The position numbers and the translations under genes are program-made. 64,000 nt of DNA, taken from contig NZ_BOQE01000001.1 in NCBI RefSeq assembly GCF_023705585.1, positions 1,564,501 to 1,628,500 of the forward strand, read 5' to 3'. Position 1 is the stretch's first letter; every line of letters starts with the position of its first letter. Of the stretch, positions 1 through 8,995 are shown piece after piece. This DNA comes from Collibacillus ludicampi (GTDB lineage Bacteria; Bacillota; Bacilli; Tumebacillales; BOQE01). The notes below the pieces were generated by a model. The model was not told where the DNA came from. It was given only the letters and a program-made list of their open reading frames with translations, and did not search any database.

Positions 1-168
1 TACTAGGAAACGATGTTCTTCGTACAGCTTGCAACTGATGTTTTGAAGTTTCGACAGGAAGGAGAGTTGTTCAAAACGTTTATTGAAAGCGTTGGATGCT
101 CATCTTGCAGTATGCTGGGTATATTTTTTGTATCAGGGCGATAGAATCAAAAGAGGGAGGAGGTAACA

Positions 169-834
169 TTGAGTAACTTTAACGATTATATTGGGAAACA
201 AGTGGACATTGAGGTTTCGGGAAAAAACCCTTTTACGGGAATTCTTATCAATTGCGGATTGGATATTGTCGTTATCTATTATGAACAACGGTTTTTATAT
301 ATCCCGCTTGTTCATATACAACAGCTTAAATTGAGTACATTGCTTCAAGATGAGGTTGTAGATATTCCGGAAGAACCCGTGGACTATCAAGCGGAAACGG
401 TCTCTTATCGAAAAGGGTTAAATCATGTACGGGGGCGTTTCATCGAGATCTATGTAACAGGCAACCGATCGATTCATGGGTATCTTACAAGTATTATGAA
501 TGATTATTTTGTCTTTTATTCCCCGGTTTACAAAACGATGTTTGTTTCTCTGAATCATTTAAAATGGTTCATTCCATATCATCAGAATGTAACTCCTTAT
601 TCTCTGAGCGATCAATCTCTCCCGTTTCAACCGGCGCCTATCACTCTTTCTCGAACATTCAAGGAACAATGCAAAAAATTTGAAGGTAAGCTCGTCGTGT
701 TTGATCTTGGAGATCATCCCAATAAAATTGGCTTATTACAAAAAGTTGACGATAACATGATTGAATTGATCGTAGCTAATGGAGAAAAAGTTTATAGGAA
801 TTTACAACATTTGAAAACAGTTTGTGTCGTCTGA
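169..834 (+). CDS. Hypothetical protein with three Sm-like repeats
   Basis: 221-residue protein starting at TTG behind a strong ribosome site (GGGAGGAGG about 5 bases upstream). I see three similar modules at about residues 8-55, 87-135 and 168-216. Each has the pattern G-K/R-x-V/I, then G-x-L, a D followed by hydrophobic residues, and an ending H-I/L-x-x-L/F. This resembles the small beta-barrel (Sm-like, DUF2642-type) fold of some Bacillales spore-coat proteins, but I do not recognise the exact family. No signal peptide or membrane segment is visible. It lies just upstream of tadA with a separate promoter between them. Function unknown. Confidence 0.75.
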   Translation: MSNFNDYIGKQVDIEVSGKNPFTGILINCGLDIVVIYYEQRFLYIPLVHIQQLKLSTLLQDEVVDIPEEPVDYQAETVSYRKGLNHVRGRFIEIYVTGNRSIHGYLTSIMNDYFVFYSPVYKTMFVSLNHLKWFIPYHQNVTPYSLSDQSLPFQPAPITLSRTFKEQCKKFEGKLVVFDLGDHPNKIGLLQKVDDNMIELIVANGEKVYRNLQHLKTVCVV

Positions 835-866
835 TATCGGTGTTACCATCAAGATCGTTCCTTTCG

Positions 867-895
867 TGAACACCTTCATCCCCTTATGGTATACT
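867..895 (+). promoter_or_regulatory. Sigma-A promoter of tadA
   Basis: TGAACA (867-872) and TATACT (890-895) are separated by 17 bases, upstream of the tadA ribosome site. The -10 is close to consensus and the -35 is moderate. Confidence 0.5.
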
Positions 896-914
896 ACGTC
901 TGAGGTGGACGGAG

Positions 915-1373
915 ATGGATCACGAACGGTTTATGCGGGAAGCGATCGTTGAAGCGCGAAAAGCGATGGAGTGGGGCGAGGTACCCATCGGTGCCGTGAT
1001 TGTTCATGGTGAGGAAATCGTGGCACGAGGGCACAACATGCGCGAGACATGGAAGGATCCGACGGCGCATGCGGAAATGATCGCTTTAAGAGAGGCGTCC
1101 CGAGTATTGAAAGGATGGCGCTTGACAGGATGCAGGCTCTATGTTACACTAGAGCCCTGTCCGATGTGTGCAGGATCGTTGATCCTATCACGCGTGGATG
1201 AGGTGATCTTCGGCGCCTATGAGCCGAAATTTGGCGCTGCGGGTTCCATTGTGAATCTGTTCGCTGTTGATCGGTTTACCCATCAACCACAATATACCGG
1301 TGGAATTCTGGCGGACGAGTGTGCTATACTATTGAAGGATTTCTTCCGTAATCTTCGCAAAGCAAAAGGATGA
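915..1373 (+). CDS. tadA: tRNA-specific adenosine deaminase TadA
   Basis: 152 residues, the normal length for TadA, which deaminates A34 to inosine in tRNA-Arg(ACG). The zinc-dependent deaminase signature is complete: H52-A-E54 supplies one zinc ligand and the catalytic glutamate, and P-C82-P-M-C85 supplies the two cysteines. The ATG follows GAGGTGG. It is followed directly by tRNA-Ser, SRP RNA and dnaX, the same order as around B. subtilis yaaJ, so this is the housekeeping copy. Confidence 0.96.
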   Translation: MDHERFMREAIVEARKAMEWGEVPIGAVIVHGEEIVARGHNMRETWKDPTAHAEMIALREASRVLKGWRLTGCRLYVTLEPCPMCAGSLILSRVDEVIFGAYEPKFGAAGSIVNLFAVDRFTHQPQYTGGILADECAILLKDFFRNLRKAKG

Positions 1374-1377
1374 ACAC

Positions 1378-1467
1378 GGAGAGGTGTCCGAGTGGCCGAA
1401 GGAGCTCGACTCGAAATCGAGTAGGCGTGAAAGCGTCTCGTGGGTTCAAATCCCACCCTCTCCGCCA
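1378..1467 (+). tRNA. tRNA-Ser(CGA)
   Basis: Class II tRNA. Acceptor arms GGAGAGG and CCTCTCC pair, followed by G and an encoded CCA (1465-1467). The anticodon stem CTCGA/TCGAG encloses a loop with anticodon CGA, reading UCG. A long variable arm and a TTCAAAT T-loop are present. It begins five bases after the tadA stop. Confidence 0.95.
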
Positions 1468-1493
1468 TCTCATCATATATATCACGCATAAAC

Positions 1494-1584
1494 GGAGAGA
1501 TGTCCGAGTTGGTCGAAGGAGCACGATTGGAAATCGTGTAGGCGCGAAAGCGTCTCGAGGGTTCGAATCCCTCTCTCTCCGCCA
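1494..1584 (+). tRNA. tRNA-Ser(GGA)
   Basis: Class II serine tRNA with acceptor arms GGAGAGA/TCTCTCC, anticodon stem CACGA/TCGTG, anticodon GGA (reads UCC/UCU), a long variable arm, a TTCGAAT T-loop and encoded CCA. It lies 26 bases after the first tRNA-Ser, probably co-transcribed. Confidence 0.95.
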
Positions 1585-1599
1585 TGGATATAAAATTTT

Positions 1600-1867
1600 G
1601 CCGTGCTAGACGGGGAGGTAGCGGTGCCCTGTACCCGCAATCCGCTATAGCGGGGTCGAATGCCTGACTGAGGTGCGTGAGGTGGAAGGTCTGGCATATG
1701 CAAGTGGCGTAGAAGATTGGGTCCTGCGCAACGGGAACTCCTGAACCGTGTCAGGTCCTGGCGGAAGCAGCACTAAGGGAATCTTCCTGTGTGCCGCAGG
1801 GGCGCCTGATCCGAGTTAACTGCATATGTAACGCTTTCGTCTGCGCATCGAAGTTTGGATGCACGGC
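1600..1867 (+). ncRNA. ffs: Signal recognition particle RNA (large, Bacillus type)
   Basis: The conserved SRP domain IV is clear around 1757-1790: GTCAGGTCCTGGCGGAAG followed by CAGCACTAAGG, the Ffh-binding region. The outer ends GCCGTGC (1600-1606) and GCACGGC (1861-1867) are complementary and close a molecule of about 268 nt. This is the long Gram-positive form with an Alu domain, not the 4.5S form. The position between tRNA-Ser and dnaX matches B. subtilis scr. It should guide Ffh and FtsY in co-translational membrane targeting. Confidence 0.95.
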
Positions 1868-1878
1868 ATTCCATTTTG

Positions 1879-1908
1879 AAAGACCTAACGTTTCGTTGGG
1901 TCTTTTTT
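1879..1908 (+). terminator. Rho-independent terminator of SRP RNA
   Basis: AAGACCTAACG and CGTTGGGTCTT form an 11-bp stem with a TTT loop, followed by TTTTTT. It sits just after the 3' end of the SRP RNA. Confidence 0.9.
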
Positions 1909-2099
1909 AACATTTAGAGAAGCATATAATATGATGGAATTTTCAAATACATGTAATGTTTTACGGGAGCAAAGAATCTTCCGCTGATGATCGATTTTTC
2001 GATTGTTTGCCTGCCGCATCACAGTTTTTCAAAAGCAGAGGATGAAACCGGACAGTTGATATGATACATTAAAAAGAGCGAGGAAGGAGGAAAGGAAGC

Positions 2100-3899
2100 A
2101 TGGCGTATCGAGCATTGTATCGCGAATGGAGACCACAGTCGTTCGCGGATATGGTGGGGCAGGAACACGTGACGCGCACATTAAAGAACGCGCTCAGAAC
2201 CCATCGTTTCGCACATGCATACCTGTTCTCCGGACCCCGCGGCACAGGAAAAACGAGCACCGCGAAGATCATGGCGAAAGCGATTAACTGTGAACATGGA
2301 CCGGCTGAAGAACCTTGCAATCAATGTGCCGCTTGTCGCGGCATCACCGAAGGTTCGATCATGGATGTTGTAGAGATCGATGCGGCATCCAATCGCGGTG
2401 TCGATGAAATCCGTGATCTCAGGGAGCAAGTACGCTATGCCCCCACTGAGGTTCGTTTCAAAGTGTATATCATCGATGAAGTACATATGCTGACAACAGA
2501 GGCATTCAATGCATTATTGAAAACCCTCGAAGAACCTCCCGCTCACGTGATGTTCATACTCGCTACAACCGAACCGCATAAACTTCCCGCTACCATTCTC
2601 TCTCGCTGCCAGCGATTCGAATTTCGCCGGATTACAGGGGAACAGATCGTAGAGCGTTTGCGATTGATCGCTAAAGAGTTGGATGTAGACGTAGAAGAGG
2701 AAGCTTTATGGATGCTCGCAAGGGCCGCGGAAGGCGGAATGCGCGACGCGTTGTCCATATTTGATCAAGCGATCGCGTTTGGCGGCGGGCGTGTCACCAT
2801 TGAAGAAATGACGGTCTTGCTCGGCGGAGTTCCGTCGGAGGTGATCGGCAAGATTGCGGAAGCGATCGCCCGAAAAGACATGCAGGAAGGGCTCCGCATG
2901 ATCGGCCAAATGGTAGATGCGGGCAAGGATGTAACACAGATTCTGCATGAACTGCAACTGTATTATCGTGATTTGCTCATGTATAAAACGGTTCCTGATT
3001 TGCAGGAGATCAAGGAACGCGTTCATTATGATAAGCGATTCCCCAAGGTTGCCGAAATGTATGAGTCTTCGGTGTTGGTCGATCTGTTGGAAAAGATGAC
3101 GGAGACGCAAAATGAAATGAAGTGGCAGCCAAATGGCCGCTTATTGCTGGAGATGCTCGTTGTACGTTTGTGTAAAACAGAATCGGTCGATACCGAGACG
3201 TTGATGAAACGTATCAGTGAGCTGGAGAAGAAGATCGCGGAAGGAGCTTTGCGTGCTCCTGCCGCTCCATCTGTCAATCCCGTACAGGTGCGTGGAAATG
3301 AACGGCAGGATCTTTCGGGCCCTCAGGCGTATCGACCCTCAGGGATGACCGATATGGCAAGATCGGCATCAGGTGCAGAGGAGCAACTGCCTGTAAGACC
3401 TTCCCCATCCACAGGGACGCGCGGTGTTCCGCCGAATCCTGCCGACGGGAAGCCGGTGAAGATCTCGGCCCAACATCTGTTGAAATGGTTGCAAGAAGCG
3501 GATGAAGGAAAGCTGCAAACAGTGACTCAACAGTGGACTCATATCTTGAATCAGGTCAAAAAGGTGAAAATCACGACACAGGCGTGGCTGTCTGACGGTG
3601 AGCCTGTCGCTGTGGCGCGAGACCGGATCATTGTCGCGTTTCGCAACCAGATTCATCGCGAGACGGTGATGAAGCCTGTGAACAAAGAGATCGTTGACCA
3701 AGTGTTCACTCAGGTCATGGGTTCACATTATCAGTTAGTGGCGATTTTACAGTCTGAGTGGAAGCAATTACAGGAAATGAGGGTCGAGGGCACCGAAACC
3801 GCGAACGACACGCCACAGACACAACCTAATGGCCAGGAAGATTGGGTGGAGCAGATCGTCCGTATATTTGGAAAAGATATTGTAGAAATCAAAGATTAG
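2100..3899 (+). CDS. dnaX: DNA polymerase III subunits gamma/tau (DnaX)
   Basis: 599-residue clamp-loader ATPase. Walker A is at residues 45-52 (GPRGTGKT). A four-cysteine zinc module follows (C64, C73, C76, C79). The DEVH Walker B box lies near residue 125 and the sensor motif ATTEPHKLP near 157. The C-terminal part, after about residue 380, is low-conservation linker plus the tau-specific domain that contacts the polymerase. The ATG follows AAGGAGG. It leads the dnaX-yaaK-recR operon, with yaaK starting 12 bases downstream. A full-length tau-like product is predicted. Confidence 0.97.
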   Translation: MAYRALYREWRPQSFADMVGQEHVTRTLKNALRTHRFAHAYLFSGPRGTGKTSTAKIMAKAINCEHGPAEEPCNQCAACRGITEGSIMDVVEIDAASNRGVDEIRDLREQVRYAPTEVRFKVYIIDEVHMLTTEAFNALLKTLEEPPAHVMFILATTEPHKLPATILSRCQRFEFRRITGEQIVERLRLIAKELDVDVEEEALWMLARAAEGGMRDALSIFDQAIAFGGGRVTIEEMTVLLGGVPSEVIGKIAEAIARKDMQEGLRMIGQMVDAGKDVTQILHELQLYYRDLLMYKTVPDLQEIKERVHYDKRFPKVAEMYESSVLVDLLEKMTETQNEMKWQPNGRLLLEMLVVRLCKTESVDTETLMKRISELEKKIAEGALRAPAAPSVNPVQVRGNERQDLSGPQAYRPSGMTDMARSASGAEEQLPVRPSPSTGTRGVPPNPADGKPVKISAQHLLKWLQEADEGKLQTVTQQWTHILNQVKKVKITTQAWLSDGEPVAVARDRIIVAFRNQIHRETVMKPVNKEIVDQVFTQVMGSHYQLVAILQSEWKQLQEMRVEGTETANDTPQTQPNGQEDWVEQIVRIFGKDIVEIKD

Positions 3900-3911
3900 G
3901 GGGACGTTGTG

Positions 3912-4223
3912 ATGAAAAACATGAATCAATTGATGAAGCAAGCGAAGAAGATGCAGGAGGAGATGTTGAAAGCGCAAGAAGCGTTGGGCGAGAAAACGGT
4001 GGAAGGAACCGCCGGAGGTGGCGTCGTGACGGTCGTGGTGACAGGACATAAGCTCGTTCAATCGGTGACGATCAAACCGGAGGCGGTCGATCCGGACGAT
4101 GTGGAAATGCTTCAGGATCTCGTCTTGACGGCTATCAATGATGCCATGAAAAAAGCGGATGAATTGGTCGCGAATGAAATGTCGAAATATACCCGCGGGC
4201 TCAATTTGCCGGGCTTGTTTTAA
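3912..4223 (+). CDS. yaaK: YbaB/EbfC family nucleoid-associated protein
   Basis: 103 residues, starting at the ATG eight bases after AGGGGG; an overlapping GTG three bases upstream is less well spaced. N-terminal helix rich in M, K and Q ([15 protein letters not shown]), then the G-rich beta strand and the conserved segment P[14 protein letters not shown] typical of YbaB. The family forms small dimers that bind DNA. It lies between dnaX and recR as in most bacteria. Confidence 0.95.
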   Translation: MKNMNQLMKQAKKMQEEMLKAQEALGEKTVEGTAGGGVVTVVVTGHKLVQSVTIKPEAVDPDDVEMLQDLVLTAINDAMKKADELVANEMSKYTRGLNLPGLF

Positions 4224-4263
4224 ACATTGAGCGGGCGACTATTCGTTTGAAAGAGGAGAGGCC

Positions 4264-4872
4264 ATGCTGTATTATCCTCAACCGATTTCCGACCTGATTG
4301 ACGGTTTCATGCGGTTGCCGGGGATCGGGCCAAAAACGGCGCAACGTTTGGCTTTTCATGTGTTATCGATGAATGAAGACGATGTCATCGGCATTGCCAA
4401 GGCGTTGGTCAATGCGAAAAGACATCTGCATTATTGTTCGCAATGCTGCAACATTACGGACGTGGATCCATGCCGTATCTGTAGAGACCCATCACGCAAC
4501 CGCCAGCTCCTATGCGTGGTGCAGGACGCGAAAGATGTGGTGGCGATGGAGAAAACGCGCGAATATACAGGTCTCTATCATGTTCTGCAAGGAGCGATAT
4601 CTCCGATCGAAGGAATCGGTCCTGACAAAATTCGCATCACAGAATTGCTACGCAGATTGCAGACGCCTGAAGCGCAAGAGATCAAAGAGATCATTTTGGC
4701 GACGAACCCCAACATTGAAGGGGAAGCCACCGCCATGTATATTTCGCGGCTGCTCAAGCCTACGGGAATCAAGATCACACGGATCGCACACGGATTGCCT
4801 GTTGGCGGCGATCTGGAATATGCGGATGAGGTGACCCTTTCAAAAGCGCTGGAAGGCAGGCGCGAATTATAG
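4264..4872 (+). CDS. recR: Recombination mediator RecR
   Basis: 202 residues, the usual RecR length. Near the N-terminus is the helix-hairpin-helix [10 protein letters not shown] CxxC...CxxC zinc finger follows (C-S-Q-C and C-R-I-C, residues about 58-75), then a Toprim domain (V-V-Q-D-A-K-D) and a Walker-B-like tail. Works with RecO/RecF to load RecA on single-stranded gaps. ATG behind GAGGAGAGG. Last gene of the dnaX operon before a probable terminator. Confidence 0.97.
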   Translation: MLYYPQPISDLIDGFMRLPGIGPKTAQRLAFHVLSMNEDDVIGIAKALVNAKRHLHYCSQCCNITDVDPCRICRDPSRNRQLLCVVQDAKDVVAMEKTREYTGLYHVLQGAISPIEGIGPDKIRITELLRRLQTPEAQEIKEIILATNPNIEGEATAMYISRLLKPTGIKITRIAHGLPVGGDLEYADEVTLSKALEGRREL

Positions 4873-4896
4873 ATATGGATCCCGGATGGGAAGACC

Positions 4897-4930
4897 AAGC
4901 TCCAAAGGTATGATCCTGAGGGGCTTTTTT
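4897..4930 (+). terminator. Probable terminator after recR
   Basis: AAGCTCC (4897-4903) pairs with GGGGCTT (4920-4926, one G-T pair), followed by a run of T. The loop is long (16 bases), so this is moderately certain. Confidence 0.55.
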
Positions 4931-5009
4931 GTTGCGATTTTTCAGAATATCTTTCCTCTTCACCGACTATACTCTAGTAACACGCAAAACTAGATGAGAG
5001 GTGAAAGCG

Positions 5010-5291
5010 GTGAAGTGGAAGGATTGGTGGGAACGTTTCCGGAAAACGGAGAAAGAAAGACAGGAAGAACAGGAAAGGAATGAAGAGAGGCTATTGATTG
5101 AGGAGATCGAGAAAGCGAAGGAGGAATGGTTGCAGGCCCAGTCCCGCCTTGATTGTGTAACTGATCCCGAGTTAATTGATCATGCCATTTTTTTGATCGA
5201 AGCCGCTGAGAAGAAATATATGTATCTGCTGCGCAAAGCGCGCAAGCAAGGGATCGTTAAGGAAATCCCTATGGTGAACGCCATTTCATAG
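5010..5291 (+). CDS. yaaL: YaaL (DUF2508) family protein
   Basis: 93 residues from the GTG at 5010, which is well spaced from AGAGGTGA; a GTG at 5001 would overlap that ribosome site. The protein is strongly charged: a basic/acidic helical N-terminal half and the conserved C-terminal stretch L-I-D-H-A-I-x-L-I-E-A-A-E-x-K-Y-x-Y-L-L-R-x-A-R. Function unknown in the family. In B. subtilis it sits between recR and bofA; here bofA is about 9.6 kb away beyond a catabolic island. Confidence 0.9.
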   Translation: MKWKDWWERFRKTEKERQEEQERNEERLLIEEIEKAKEEWLQAQSRLDCVTDPELIDHAIFLIEAAEKKYMYLLRKARKQGIVKEIPMVNAIS

Positions 5292-5292
5292 G

Positions 5293-5333
5293 AAAAAACG
5301 AGGTGCCTCTCTTATGAGGGAACCTCGTTTTTT
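5293..5333. terminator. Bidirectional terminator between yaaL and MFS gene
   Basis: AAAAAACGAGGT and ACCTCGTTTTTT form a 12-bp stem with an inner CCTC/GAGG stem. A-run on one side and T-run on the other let it serve both convergent genes. Confidence 0.9.
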
Positions 5334-5348
5334 CATCGTTTAGATCGA

Positions 5349-6611
5349 TTAATATCCTCGTTTTGCAAGAATCAACCCGCTTAAACCGCCGATCAGAGCA
5401 AAGATGATCAGATACGTAAAACCGACGGAAAAAGAGATGCCAAGAATATAGGTACCGATCGCGGCGATGATGTTCTCCAGCCCGTTCAACAGTCCTGCAC
5501 CGGTTCCTACATTATGGCTGGGGAACATACGTTGCAGAGAACTCCAAATCGTTGGTAAGACCACTCCGTTCATAGCGGAAGAAATGGAGATCAGAATCAT
5601 GGCGAGTGCAAGATTATCCGCGTGTGTTCCCAGAAAGAGCCCTACACCGGCAATAATGGTTCCGATTCCGGCGAAGATCGAGCGTTTCATTAGGCGGTCG
5701 CTGGCAAATGCGGTCAAGATAATACATACGGTCATCAATATATAAGGGAGCATATACCAGAAACCGGTCATATGCAGAGAAAGATGACGTACCTTGATGA
5801 GATAGGAAGGAAGCCAGAACAAAATCCCGTAGAAGACGGTAGCCATACCCGACCAGTTGATCAGCAGGAGCCAAAAATCCGTTTTGCTTAATACTTCACC
5901 TACGCTCACCTGTGTGGATGCGCTTTCATCCTTGCGCCCTGCCTGAATGTAAGCCAGCTCTTGGGAGGATACAAATCGGCTTTCTTCCGGGCGGTCTTTC
6001 GCTACGATCCATATGATCGGTGCCATAGCAAGGATACCGACTAATGCCATCACGATGAAAGGCGATTTCCATGTGCCCGTTGAAAGAATGAGCCATGTGA
6101 CGAAAGGACCTGTAATGATCGGCCCCATGGTCAGCCCGAATTCCCAGAACATATTGGCGCGCGCTCGTTCGTGTGATGGGAACCACTCTTTCACCCATTT
6201 GGAGTTGAGCGGCCAATGCATACCTTCACCAAGACCCAAGAGAATACGAGAGAAAATGAGGGCCAATGAACTCCAGACAAAGCCGGTGAACAAAGTCATC
6301 AATGACCACCAGATGAGTGCGAACAGGGCGATTTTACGGGGACCGAAGCGATCGCTGAGATAGCCGCCAAATATATTGGACAAACCGTACGTAAAGAGAA
6401 AGAGGCTGTTGGCGAGAGCGAGCGCATGCGTAGTCACCACGCCGTCTTTGACCATCTCTGGACCTGCGATCGAAATGTTGGTACGGTCGATATACGAGAT
6501 CAGCAATAATACCCACAAAGCAACGGCAAACCACCAACGGAAATTGGTTTGTTGATGACTGTTTGAACGATCATTCCATTGAGATGATACTGGATTCCGT
6601 AATGTTGACAC
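5349..6611 (-). CDS. MFS transporter, anion:cation symporter (ACS) type
   Basis: 420 residues with about 12 hydrophobic segments. The loop after segment 2 reads G-G-Y-L-S-D-R-F-G-P-R-K, the major facilitator signature, and the segment-4/5 region (G-L-G-E-G-M-H-W-P) matches the ACS family of organic-anion symporters (hexuronate, glucarate, phthalate). ATG with GGAGGC upstream. It is the last gene of the catabolic island, but a 165-base gap with two palindromes precedes it, so it may have its own promoter. The substrate is probably a carboxylate or hydroxyacid, inferred from context. Confidence 0.88.
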   Translation of the reverse strand: MSTLRNPVSSQWNDRSNSHQQTNFRWWFAVALWVLLLISYIDRTNISIAGPEMVKDGVVTTHALALANSLFLFTYGLSNIFGGYLSDRFGPRKIALFALIWWSLMTLFTGFVWSSLALIFSRILLGLGEGMHWPLNSKWVKEWFPSHERARANMFWEFGLTMGPIITGPFVTWLILSTGTWKSPFIVMALVGILAMAPIIWIVAKDRPEESRFVSSQELAYIQAGRKDESASTQVSVGEVLSKTDFWLLLINWSGMATVFYGILFWLPSYLIKVRHLSLHMTGFWYMLPYILMTVCIILTAFASDRLMKRSIFAGIGTIIAGVGLFLGTHADNLALAMILISISSAMNGVVLPTIWSSLQRMFPSHNVGTGAGLLNGLENIIAAIGTYILGISFSVGFTYLIIFALIGGLSGLILAKRGY

Positions 6612-6679
6612 AGGTATGCCTCCTTTACATTGAGATGTGATTGAAAGAAGATTGGGGATTTGGATTAAAATATATTTTT

Positions 6680-6713
6680 AATTTAATAATTAAATTGCAT
6701 ATAAGAATATGCA
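6680..6713. promoter_or_regulatory. Two adjacent palindromes upstream of MFS gene (candidate operators)
   Basis: 6680-6696 is the perfect palindrome AATTTAATAATTAAATT. 6696-6713 is TGCATAT-AAGA-ATATGCA. They abut in the AT-rich gap between the two MFS genes and could be regulator sites or part of a promoter for the ACS transporter. Function inferred. Confidence 0.45.
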
Positions 6714-6776
6714 TGATTATAAAAATTTAGGACAAATGTGTCTGTCGTTTATTCATATGAGAAATTTCAAGTATCC

Positions 6777-8042
6777 TTATGTGAGTTCACGTCCTTTTGT
6801 CTCTGGAAGGAACAAAATCACCAGTATTGCAGCGATGCCAAAGGAAATTGCCGTGATACTGAAAGCTGCTCCGAGCCCCATCGATTTGGCGAGAGTGCCT
6901 ACGATAAAAGGAGCGGTTGCTGCCAAGGCTCTTCCAAAGTTGTAACAGAATCCTTGCCCAGTTGCACGAATTGATGTTGGAAACAATTCCGCCAAAACAG
7001 CACCAAAACCGCTAAAATACCCGGATCCAAAGAAAGCAACCAGCGGTCCGAGAAGTAGTAAACGAGTGGCATCATGCGTGAAGCCATAAAACGGTACCAG
7101 AATAGCCGCTAATCCAAAGAAGAGAATAAACGTAGCTTTACGTCCAATTTTATCTGCCAATAAGCCGAACGCAACGTACCCGAGCCATGCTCCCACTTGC
7201 ATAATAACGATCCAACCAGTTTGTTTGACAATACTGAGCCCTGCACCTCCTTGTGAAACAGATGTGGCTAGATAGGAGGGAATCCAGGTAAATAATCCCC
7301 AATATCCAAATTGTGCACAAATACTCAAAGCAGAACCTAAAATCGTCCAGCGAACCACTTTTCGATCGAATATTTTAATGACAGAGCCTTCTTTTTCAGT
7401 ATCTGACCTTGTATTTTTGCGAGCTTCCCAGATCTCCGGTTCTTTGGTGCCTTTTCGGATCAAAAAAGTAACCAAAGCAGGAACGATACCGAAGAAAAAC
7501 ACGCCCCTCCAGCCGAAAAGCGGAATGAGGAGACCGCTTACGACTGCTGCCAATGCATATCCGATCGCCCAGGAACCTTGCACAATTCCCATGGCTTTAC
7601 CGCGATGTTCAGCGGGCCATGATTCAGTGATCAGCGCTGCACCCGCAACCCATTCTCCCCCCATGCCGAGACCCAGGAAAGTGCGTAAAATGGCTAATTG
7701 AGTAACGGTTTGTGAAAACCCGCATAATGCGGTAAAAACTGAATAAACGATGATACTGATCATTAATGAACGGGTTCGCCCGAATTTATCGGCAAGAATT
7801 CCAAATATTAAACCACCCAAAGCGGAACTTAAAAGTGTGAGAGTCGCCAAAAATCCCCCCATGGATTTGTCCATATGTAAATCGGACATTAAGTAAACCA
7901 ATACCATCGAATATAACATGACATCCATGGCATCCAACATCCATCCCAAACTTGATGCCAATAACGCTTGCCACTGAGCTGGAGTGATTTGCCTAAACCA
8001 AGGACGAGTTTGTACAGAACGGTTCATTTCCACTTGCGCCAT
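6777..8042 (-). CDS. MFS transporter (aromatic acid/sugar acid symporter type)
   Basis: 421 residues starting at the ATG with GGAGGAT upstream; an upstream extension of 19 codons overlaps the preceding gene and lacks a better ribosome site. About 12 membrane segments, with the signature G-x-L-A-D-K-F-G-R-T-R in the first half and G-L-L-A-D-K-I-G-R-K in the second. D-A-M-D in segment 1 recalls the AAHS (aromatic acid:H+ symporter) and SV2/sialate-type groups. The upstream gene ends 17 bases before, so the two are co-transcribed. Likely imports the compound degraded by the island. Confidence 0.88.
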   Translation of the reverse strand: MAQVEMNRSVQTRPWFRQITPAQWQALLASSLGWMLDAMDVMLYSMVLVYLMSDLHMDKSMGGFLATLTLLSSALGGLIFGILADKFGRTRSLMISIIVYSVFTALCGFSQTVTQLAILRTFLGLGMGGEWVAGAALITESWPAEHRGKAMGIVQGSWAIGYALAAVVSGLLIPLFGWRGVFFFGIVPALVTFLIRKGTKEPEIWEARKNTRSDTEKEGSVIKIFDRKVVRWTILGSALSICAQFGYWGLFTWIPSYLATSVSQGGAGLSIVKQTGWIVIMQVGAWLGYVAFGLLADKIGRKATFILFFGLAAILVPFYGFTHDATRLLLLGPLVAFFGSGYFSGFGAVLAELFPTSIRATGQGFCYNFGRALAATAPFIVGTLAKSMGLGAAFSITAISFGIAAILVILFLPETKGRELT

Positions 8043-8059
8043 ACGTGATCCTCCTTTTG

Positions 8060-8932
8060 TTATGTCGAAAGTCCTAGCAAAATAGCCGGATTCTGGCATG
8101 CCATTCTGTGTATTTCTTTTTCTTCCAATCCGTATTCCAACAATAGTTCAATAAATTTCTGATAACCTACCGTCGGTGTGGGATGGTTTGCTTGTCCGAA
8201 GTCTGTTTGCAGTATGCATCGCTCTACACCCAATTGACGAATTCCTTGTACCAATTCTTCAGGTTCAATTGACTTCCATTTAGGCATTAATGTAAGCATT
8301 GATTTTTCTACATAGGCCCCCAGTGCTACGAGTTCACATTGCAGTGAAAGTTCCATTTTGTTAATTTTTAGGTCAGGATGAGCGACTAAAATTTTCCCCA
8401 ATCCCCGCTCCGCTGCCGTCTGCACCAAGACTTTCGTCTCTCGAGGCGATAGATGTCCGGTAGCCAGACAAACATCACTTTCTTTGATCAAATCGATGAT
8501 GTCATACACAACGGGTAATAGTTTTCCATTTTCATCGAAAATTGTGATTCCTTTTTGGGGTAATAGACGAACGGTCGATCTTTGTTCTTTATAGTCACTT
8601 TGTCCTTGATAATATTCAATGTGATTTCGTGCGGATCCGGTAGGCATCCAAATCAACTTGGCTCCTTGCTGAATCGCCAGATCCACCGCATAAGGGTTAA
8701 GACCGCCTACATATTCGTTCAAAACAAGGGAACCGTACACTTCGATTCCTTGTACGATTTTACTGACTAATTTCGCTCTTGAAACCGTTGATTCTTCATG
8801 CGCCTTCAAAACGATTGCCCGCATGCCTGCCGCTTTCGCCTGTTCCGCTAATTGAAAATCATCGACCGAGCGGGGAAAAATACTTGGACTGGAGTGAACA
8901 TGGATATCGATAGCTCCTTCTAAAAGATTCAT
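8060..8932 (-). CDS. DUF6282-like metal-dependent hydrolase
   Basis: 290 residues. The N-terminus has D-I-H-V-H-S-S-P, a metal-binding HxH motif of the amidohydrolase/PHP superfamily. Further conserved features are V-L-K-A-H-E near residue 44, A-T-G-H-L near 162, V-A-H-P-D near 182 and Q-T-D-F-G-Q near 244, all plausible metal or catalytic residues. The second of two consecutive ATGs is best spaced from GGAGG. I assign it to the DUF6282 group by these motifs. The reaction is unknown; context suggests hydrolysis of a lactone, amide or similar precursor. Confidence 0.7.
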   Translation of the reverse strand: MNLLEGAIDIHVHSSPSIFPRSVDDFQLAEQAKAAGMRAIVLKAHEESTVSRAKLVSKIVQGIEVYGSLVLNEYVGGLNPYAVDLAIQQGAKLIWMPTGSARNHIEYYQGQSDYKEQRSTVRLLPQKGITIFDENGKLLPVVYDIIDLIKESDVCLATGHLSPRETKVLVQTAAERGLGKILVAHPDLKINKMELSLQCELVALGAYVEKSMLTLMPKWKSIEPEELVQGIRQLGVERCILQTDFGQANHPTPTVGYQKFIELLLEYGLEEKEIHRMACQNPAILLGLST

Positions 8933-8995
8933 CATAACACCTCCGTTCCTTGTATGATCCGTTTTAAAGAAAGATCATCTTCTTGGTATTACGTT

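Noticed and set aside
13-144. Open frame of 43 codons at the left edge
   Set aside because: No ribosome site and no recognisable product; short open frames of this length arise by chance.
3557-3595. C-AAA-AAG heptamer in dnaX that could give a -1 frameshift ending at TGA 3593-3595
   Set aside because: The resulting product (about 498 residues) is longer than a usual gamma form, no clear stimulatory hairpin follows, and frameshifting in dnaX is not typical of Bacillales.
6013-6363. Long antisense frames inside transporter and oxidase genes of the island
   Set aside because: They are opposite real genes with clear family motifs and lack ribosome sites or homology.
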